Below the pieces are notes generated by a model. It ran no database searches and was not told the origin of the DNA. It was given only the letters and a program-made list of their open reading frames with translations. This document shows positions 57,701-64,000 of a stretch of 64,000 bases of DNA, in pieces (position 1 is the first letter of the stretch; every line of letters begins with the position of its first letter). The translations under genes were made by a program, and so were the position numbers. The stretch comes from Microthyrium microscopicum (taxonomy: Eukaryota; Ascomycota; Dothideomycetes; Microthyriales; Microthyriaceae). The stretch lies in contig MU004239.1 in the NCBI GenBank assembly GCA_010405405.1, forward strand, positions 1-64,000, read 5' to 3'.

Positions 57701-60700
57701 ATCTATTTTAATCCTATTAGGTAAAAGAATAATTCTAAGATATTTTAACTACTAAATAGTAAACTTATACTTATTAATATCTAAGTAGAGCTCTACTTAC
57801 TAGAGCTTCTTATAAACCTAGTAGATATAGTACTTATACTTCTCTAGCGTATTACTATAAATTAGAACGTTATTAATATAAGCTATATAATATATATCTA
57901 ATAGATTATATAAAACGCTATTAATATATTTCTAAAAAGTTACTAGTATATTAGTAAGCCCTATAAGCATAACTAAATACTTAAATAACCTAAATCTTAT
58001 TAAAAATATAGTTTTCTTTTTATATTTTTTAGCAACTTAAATCTTATTAAATATAGTAATAACGTCTAGCTTAGTATAATATCTTACCTTTACTATTAAA
58101 TTAAACGTCTTATTTATTAAAGGCAGAGTATTATAATTTTTAATTATAAAGTTATTTAGTATTTAATAATCTATATAGACGTAAATATCTCCTTTTAGCT
58201 TACTTACTATAACTAGTAGTAAGCTATATTTTAATATACTTAGGTAAATATATCCTTTCTTAATTATATTATTAATATATACCTTAATAGCCTTTATCTA
58301 TTATAGTAATATTCTCTAAGCTTTAAAAAATAGTAGCTTTACTTCCTCTTCTAAATAGATCTTATAATCTACTCCTAGGTAATAAGGTAGTACTTTTTAT
58401 ACTTCCTAAGAGTCTTATAAACTTATAAGGTCGCTTAAATAATAAGAAATCTAAGTCTAGAGATACTTTATAGTAGAATATTCCTTTTTTAATTTCTTAA
58501 AGAACTTATTATAATCTACTATAGTAGTATATATATCTATCTCTTCTAGCTAGTTAGATAAGTCTACTTCTTCTAGCTAGTTAGTTATATTAACGTCCTA
58601 ATTATAAATATCTTCTATAATAGTAAGAGTAATAAAGTAAATACCCTAGTATAAGAAAGTAGCTATAGCTATTATAGAGTATAACTTAATATTATATAAT
58701 TCTAGATTAAGTAAGTCTAAGTAGATTACTCTATTATTATAATAATAAATAAATAAATAACCTCCTTAGATATAATAATCTATATAATAGTTAAAATTAA
58801 AAGTTATTATTTTATTTTTAAAATCTAAGTATAAATTATACTCTTTTAGTTACTCTATACTAATAATAATATTAAAGTAAGTAATAGAAGTAATATAAGC
58901 CTAGGCTTTATTATAATAGTCTCTAATTAATAATAGTATATAAGCTATAAACTCTAGCTTACTATAATTTCTATTTATAACTCTTATTACTTTTAGTATT
59001 TATAATTTTACTTTATCTAGTTTTAGTTAATAAATAAGCTTCTTATTAATAAAAATATAAAATATACTAGTATCTAATAATATCTAGCTCTTAATAAACT
59101 TTCCCTCCTAGTTATAAATATAGTAAAGGAAGTCTTACTATTCTAATATTCGTAATGTCTCTTTATTTATAAAAATAAATAGTAAAATTCTTATAGATAA
59201 GTCCTTTAGTAGTTAAGTTAGGCTATTAGGCTAAAGACTAGCTACCTAGCCTTCTAGTTTAAAGAATTCTTTAAGTTATATTTATTTTCTATATTCTTAA
59301 TATAAGTAGTAAAATTCTTTAGCTTATAGTTTATAATTATCTTCTTAAAGGCTTTATAGAAAAGAGACTCTTTATTCTTATAGAGTAGCTTCTTATTATT
59401 AGCATAATAATTAAGTTTAGTATATTTAAAATATAAGTTATTCTTTTAGGTAAGCTTACGTATTTTTTTCTTACGTAATTTTAAGAAATCCTTATTTTTT
59501 AAAGAATTCTTCTTTATATTACCTTTATTATCTTTACTATCTTTATTATTATTATCTTATAATTTTAACCTATTACTAAATAACTTTTTTAAGAGCTTCT
59601 CTTATATTACCTTTTTAATATATTCTATATTTAGAGTTACTTTTATAACTTTAGCCTAGTAAAAGAGTCTATTTAAACCTTTATAATAAATACTATTATT
59701 AATAATGTAATAGATACTCTATTATAAACTTAATAAGAAATAATTAGTTAGGCTAATATTATTTATACTAGGTACGTCTTAAGTAAATATATAAAGGCAT
59801 TACTAGTACTATATAATAGTCTCTTTATTTTTCTAAGTATAGCTATTTAAATATAGAGTCTATAAAGCTTTAAAATTATAATTAGTTTTACTCTACTAAA
59901 ATTTTTTATTAAAAGTAGCTTATAGCTAATCTAGAGTTATAAAGTAGCATAGAGAAGATAGCTATAATTTTTATAGAAATATCTTTTATATATTATCCTT
60001 AATATAGTCTACTAAGTAATTTAGCTTATCCTAGTTAGTAGAAAACTAAGCTTTATTTACTTAGAATTTTTAAAGAATTTAGTCTTTCTATACTTTATAG
60101 TTATTATCTTCTTTATTACTAAATTCTAAGATATTACTAAGCTATTTATACTTTAAGAATACTTCTACTTCTAGTAAAATAATACTAAGCATAGTTAAAG
60201 TATAAGTACTAAATATATATAAATTAACGTAATTAAGCTTTTATAAACATAATAATAAATAAATTAGAACTTCTATATTAAAATTAATTTTATTAGTCTT
60301 TTTTTCCTATTTCTCTTATACTTAACTAGAACTCTATATCTTAAGAGTAGCTAATTATTTATATAGAGTATTAACTTATATAAATAATTAGTCTACCTTT
60401 TTAGTATACTTTTTTACTAAATTATAATAAGTACGCTTTATATCTTAATATTTCTTTATTTAGACTTATAAGTTTATATATTTTTATTTATAGAGCTTTA
60501 GATTTTATATATTATTTACTTTTACTATTACTAGATAATTCTTTATAATATTTTACTCTAAATTATAGTATACTACTTTATAATAAATTTTTTACTAATA
60601 TTTTAGTACTTTCTTAATATTCTATATTAGATCTTTTTTTAAACTTAAATAAACTAAGTAAACGTTACTATTAATTTTATAGCTAATAAAAATGCCTTCT

Positions 60701-61522
60701 TTTTAGCTAAGACTAATATAGTAGAGACCTAAATTATATTAATAGTACTTTTTATATTCTTATTCTTACTCTTTTTCTAAGCTATCTTTACCCTTTAGTA
60801 ATTTTAATTTATCTTTAATATTAGAATTTTCTATATCTATTAAGTACTTATAATACTTACTACTTCCTTACCTTTACTCTAAATTCTATAAAGTTTCCTA
60901 AGTATCTTTAACCTCTTATAATAGCCCTATTTTTAACTATAATAGATTATTTATTAGAGCTTATAGATTATTTTATAAACTACTTACTAATAGGTAATTC
61001 TTCTTTTTTAGAGCTTTTTATAATACTTACTTCTTTTTCTTTTTTTTAATCTTTACTATAGTTTTATATTACTACTATAGATCTAGATTATAGATATATA
61101 TTATAATTAGCTAAGTTAAGTTTAGTAGTAATAAAGTATATAGACTATTATAAATATCTTATAAATAACTATAAGATAATAGTTTACTACGTTATAAAAA
61201 TAATATAGAGTATATAATAAAGAATTATTAAATTATTTATCCTAAAATAAGAAGTAAATAGTATTAATAAAGCTAGCCTTTACTAGTATAAGCTTTATAA
61301 AGTTTTAGTATTAATAATAAAGTATTAGGATTAGGATTTATAGTTTTAGGTTTATTAAATCTTAATTATACTAGCTTTCTAGTAGATAAGAAATAAGTAG
61401 GTAGTTTATATACTTAAAGAGCTATAAGTCTAGTCTTTTTATTATTAAATATATAAAGCAAAAATTTTCTTATAGAAGTAAAATTTTAGCTTACTTATAT
61501 AATTATAGTAAAAGTTTGTTTA

Positions 61523-61678
61523 TATTATAGTTATAAAGCTAATATAGTAGTAGTATAGTAATATAATTAAGAAACAAACTTTAAGGTTTGTTCTACTACT
61601 ATTCTGGTAGAGGATATGTCCTCTAGGGGCACGGGCCACGTGGTCCGTGCTCAGGGTTAGGGTTTGGTTCCCGTGACA
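61523..61678 (-). repeat. right LTR (5' LTR in element orientation)
   Basis: 156 bp, aligned without gaps with 54640-54795. The inner (left) half is strongly AT-shifted, while the outer half is GC-normal and ends CCGTGACA. Confidence 0.88.
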
Positions 61679-61683
61679 GTAGG
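61679..61683 (+). repeat. target site duplication, right copy
   Basis: GTAGG immediately after the right LTR, identical to 54635-54639. Confidence 0.85.
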
Positions 61684-61943
61684 TATCGTTCTTTCCCACA
61701 CTGGCTGACTAGCTGGGAACTACACGCGGCAAGCGCCCACAGTGGTTTTTTAGACGCGCCACGCTTTCTTCCATCAACCTCAATTGACACTGGGTTTTCA
61801 CGCTTCATTTTCCAACCACTCAGTCTCTGGCCAGTCTTTCTCACCATCTCTGCTTTACGGCCACTCTTTAACCTTCCACTTTACCAACCCTTCTTGATTC
61901 TCTCGAACCCTGCGTGGCCCCGAAGGGTTCCCTACTCACAAAA
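61684..61943. promoter_or_regulatory. remaining promoter/leader of the last gene
   Basis: 260 bp of normal composition between the LTR and the ATG. It is pyrimidine-rich near 61840-61940, as in a fungal 5' leader. The retroelement has separated it from whatever lay upstream. Confidence 0.5.
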
Positions 61944-64000
61944 ATGGATTCACCCGAGAGGATAAAACGTCGGCAGGAAATCATCGATAGCGAACCAATG
62001 GACGTTGCCGATGATAGGGGTAACCTGTCTGTATCTCTTGTCCTGGATCAAGACGCGCTGGAGCGTATGTACCGGGCTATGCAGGCAGAAGAGGATATGG
62101 ATAAACACAAAAGCTTCGATGAATTCATAACTGCAATCAAAGAAGGCGATTCACGACATTTGCAGTGGGTCATAGTACATTGGCTTTCTAGACCTCGAAC
62201 GGGGGACGCCGTATGGGCCCCAGGCTATGAGCACTGTGATCTCCGGGGCGAAAGCGTTCCGCGGGATGTTGCAGAGCGATACGTCGAATACGGCAAAAGG
62301 CTCGGGCCCAAAGCAGAGGCTCGTTTACTTACTCTGGAAGACGTTGTGCGGATCTGGGCGCCTGCCGAACAAACAAGAATTGTCACTCGACACGGCTTTG
62401 GGATCTATTTCCTAGAAGGTTATCCTCCTCATGAATTCCTGCAGCTTCTGAATACTCTCTCGCAGCGAGACGACAAGGAGACCAGTTCTCGTGCACGAGC
62501 AATTCTCAACTCTCGTGAGGCCGAAGACCTCAGAACACAACTGCGTCAAAGCATGGAATCAGCCAAAAGCATGAGGAAACTGCTTCGTAAAGATGAAGGT
62601 CTTCAAAAACTTCTGACACCGTTGAACCCGTACAATTTTGACAACAAGGAGTATGTCATTTACTTTGCTCGTGAACATCCATTTTACCGCAACGCAAGTA
62701 CAGATCAATCTAGTCACGAATTGGAATGCTATCTAGATGACATTGCAGAGTTTGCACTGCAAATCGACGATCCTCTAGAGTTGGATCCAATTCCTATTGT
62801 CATCGAGTGTCTGCGAGAGTACACTACCATCAAGCGGTGGCTAGAGAAGAGACCAGCCAACGTCGTCCTCACCGCTGCAACTCGCGAAAGTACTACTCAA
62901 CCTTCATTGCCTAGTCAACTAGTCTACATACCGGACAATTCACTAAACAAGCGGAAACGAACCGAAGAGGAGGAAATCTTTACAGATGCTGCATCGGAGC
63001 TGCAAGTCCCAGGTGCCAAAAGGCAACGAGTGGAGCCTTTAGGCGACGCTCAGACTCCAGTTGTAGCCGGTCCAAGCGGTACCAACGCATTCACGGCCGT
63101 TTTTGATGCTAATTCACCTTCGGCTTCCACAAATGGCGCCCCTGGAAAGCAAAGATACGTCTCTGCTAGATCTACGCCTCGTTTTGAGTCATTAGATCTT
63201 CTCGACATGACACGGCAAGCTGAAAGTCAAACTGGAGTTGATGTACCCTCGAGTGCCACTGCTGGACAGATGCAATTAATTCCTGGGACTGAAACTGGTA
63301 TTGGCGCTGAAATAACACAGAAACCGGTGGAGTCCCAACAAGTGTCTGCAAAATTAGCAAGCTTAGATGCTCCGACCAAAGATTTCATCCATGCCAGGGG
63401 TAATAACCATGACCTCGAAGGAAACACCAAAACACTCAGCCATGTTTCTGAAGAGTCGGAGGAGGAATCAGAGGAGGATTCCGATAGTGAAGACGAATCC
63501 GGTGTACCTGAAGACGAAAAGGAGAGTGCGATGCCTGATGCTCCAAAAGAATATATTCCCAAGGCCACCCTTGAAACAGAAGCCTCGCCTCAGACAATTC
63601 TAGATGACTCTAGCTCTGAGGAAGACACTGAATCATCCGAAGATGAGGACGATGTCCCAATTTCCGACACGATACAGCCTCTTGTACAAAGTACTGAAAA
63701 CACAAGCGTCACTGGAGTAGACCAGGAAAAGTCCGAAGCAAGTCATAGCAGCAACAAGGCCGGGAAACAGCCTATGAAAACTTCAGAGTCAAATGTAGCC
63801 AATATTCTGCCTAATGAAGTTTCAACTTTGGCGAAAGCAACACCTGCTGCGACCTCCTACCCAAACCCAGACACTGCATCAACATCGGTGGATCTCCTCA
63901 AACAATCACTAAATCCTCAATCGACCCCTCCCAGTCCTCCTAAGCCACCCAGCGGCCAACTGGCCCAACATGCAAGCTTAGAGGTGCCCCATGTCCCTAC
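61944..64000 (+). CDS. uncharacterised acidic protein, 3' end outside window
   Basis: An uninterrupted frame of 685 codons runs from ATG 61944 to the window edge with no stop or intron. Not recognised. The first ~330 residues look folded: SFDEFITAIKEGDSRHLQWV, VVRIWAPAEQTRIVTRHGFG, PYNFDNKEYVIYFAREHPFY, LECYLDDIAEFALQIDDPLE. After that the protein is Ser/Glu/Pro-rich and disordered, with a basic, NLS-like KRKR, an acidic run (EESEEESEEDSDSEDE) and polar repeats, pointing to a nuclear protein. No TE-like motif is seen, so I take it as a host gene despite its neighbour. Confidence 0.75.
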   Translation, partial: MDSPERIKRRQEIIDSEPMDVADDRGNLSVSLVLDQDALERMYRAMQAEEDMDKHKSFDEFITAIKEGDSRHLQWVIVHWLSRPRTGDAVWAPGYEHCDLRGESVPRDVAERYVEYGKRLGPKAEARLLTLEDVVRIWAPAEQTRIVTRHGFGIYFLEGYPPHEFLQLLNTLSQRDDKETSSRARAILNSREAEDLRTQLRQSMESAKSMRKLLRKDEGLQKLLTPLNPYNFDNKEYVIYFAREHPFYRNASTDQSSHELECYLDDIAEFALQIDDPLELDPIPIVIECLREYTTIKRWLEKRPANVVLTAATRESTTQPSLPSQLVYIPDNSLNKRKRTEEEEIFTDAASELQVPGAKRQRVEPLGDAQTPVVAGPSGTNAFTAVFDANSPSASTNGAPGKQRYVSARSTPRFESLDLLDMTRQAESQTGVDVPSSATAGQMQLIPGTETGIGAEITQKPVESQQVSAKLASLDAPTKDFIHARGNNHDLEGNTKTLSHVSEESEEESEEDSDSEDESGVPEDEKESAMPDAPKEYIPKATLETEASPQTILDDSSSEEDTESSEDEDDVPISDTIQPLVQSTENTSVTGVDQEKSEASHSSNKAGKQPMKTSESNVANILPNEVSTLAKATPAATSYPNPDTASTSVDLLKQSLNPQSTPPSPPKPPSGQLAQHASLEVPHVP

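Larger units (their letters stand above)
54640..61678 (-). mobile_element. Ty3/Gypsy-type LTR retrotransposon fossil, RIP-degraded
   Basis: A 7.04-kb element bounded by 156-bp LTRs that begin TGTCACGG and end CCGTGACA (or its decayed form), with a perfect 5-bp target duplication. Coding direction is minus: a purine tract on the minus strand lies immediately inside the left LTR, as expected for the polypurine tract, and residual similarity to the Ty3/Gypsy reverse-transcriptase core can be read on the minus strand near 57.8-57.9 kb. The interior is extremely AT-rich and TA-dense, the signature of RIP, and no open frame of note survives. The element is thoroughly broken, with far too many interruptions to count. 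Intact ends and matching duplications suggest a fairly recent insertion followed by RIP. Confidence 0.9.

Overview
The window is a stretch of nuclear genome from a filamentous ascomycete (Pezizomycotina); a Leotiomycetes-like fungus is my best guess, but I cannot fix the order. The evidence is the gene set (CE1 and GH31 plant-polysaccharide enzymes, an AA12-type secreted dehydrogenase, a CHK2-type FHA kinase, BET1, SEC59, BDP1), short GT-AG introns of about 45-65 nt, loose gene spacing, and an AT-rich retrotransposon fossil with the transition-only decay typical of repeat-induced point mutation (RIP). I saw no operons, tRNA, rRNA, CRISPR or prokaryotic signals. Most genes are split by introns; exon joins below were worked out by hand from splice sites plus reading-frame and protein-family continuity.

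Layout. 1-12 kb: trimethyllysine dioxygenase (carnitine synthesis) convergent with a nuclear-type leucine-rich-repeat protein; phosphopantothenate-cysteine ligase (CoA synthesis); a Trp-rich secreted, GPI-type surface protein; ornithine decarboxylase (polyamines) on the minus strand behind a 2.2 kb gene-free upstream region. 14-22 kb: KIN17 and BDP1 (TFIIIB B'') diverge from a common promoter; then an unknown protein, a COG0523/CobW metallochaperone GTPase and the Arp2/3 subunit ARPC1. 22-32 kb: an MFS sugar transporter, an AA12-like secreted beta-propeller dehydrogenase, a second MFS transporter (DHA1-like) and an SDR oxidoreductase. 33-37 kb: the SNARE BET1, then two tRNA anticodon-loop modification genes in tandem (TcdA-like t6A dehydratase and Elongator ELP6). 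37-44 kb: CHK2-like kinase, a CE1 acetylxylan-type esterase, a RAD60/NIP45-like SUMO-domain protein and LSM6. 44-54 kb: dolichol kinase, a CsbD-like small protein, GH31 alpha-xylosidase and gamma-glutamyltransferase. 54.6-61.7 kb: a 7 kb Ty3/Gypsy-type LTR retrotransposon fossil with a perfect 5-bp target duplication, its interior saturated with RIP. 61.9 kb to the end: an unrecognised acidic protein gene that runs off the window.

How the genes work together. Most are housekeeping genes without a common pathway. Loose themes are genome maintenance (KIN17, CHK2, RAD60-like), tRNA/Pol III biology (BDP1, TCD2, ELP6), secretory pathway (SEC59, BET1) and plant-polymer use (sugar transporter, CE1 esterase, GH31, AA12). 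I found no convincing secondary-metabolite cluster, and nothing that clearly amounts to a new multi-gene system. The most unusual items are the sharp RIP boundary lying inside the LTRs, a small gene-like structure near 7.4 kb with an in-frame stop, a 61-bp hairpin at 25.7 kb, a 25-bp-period repeat before CAB2, and several tiny coding exons (11, 16 and 18 nt).
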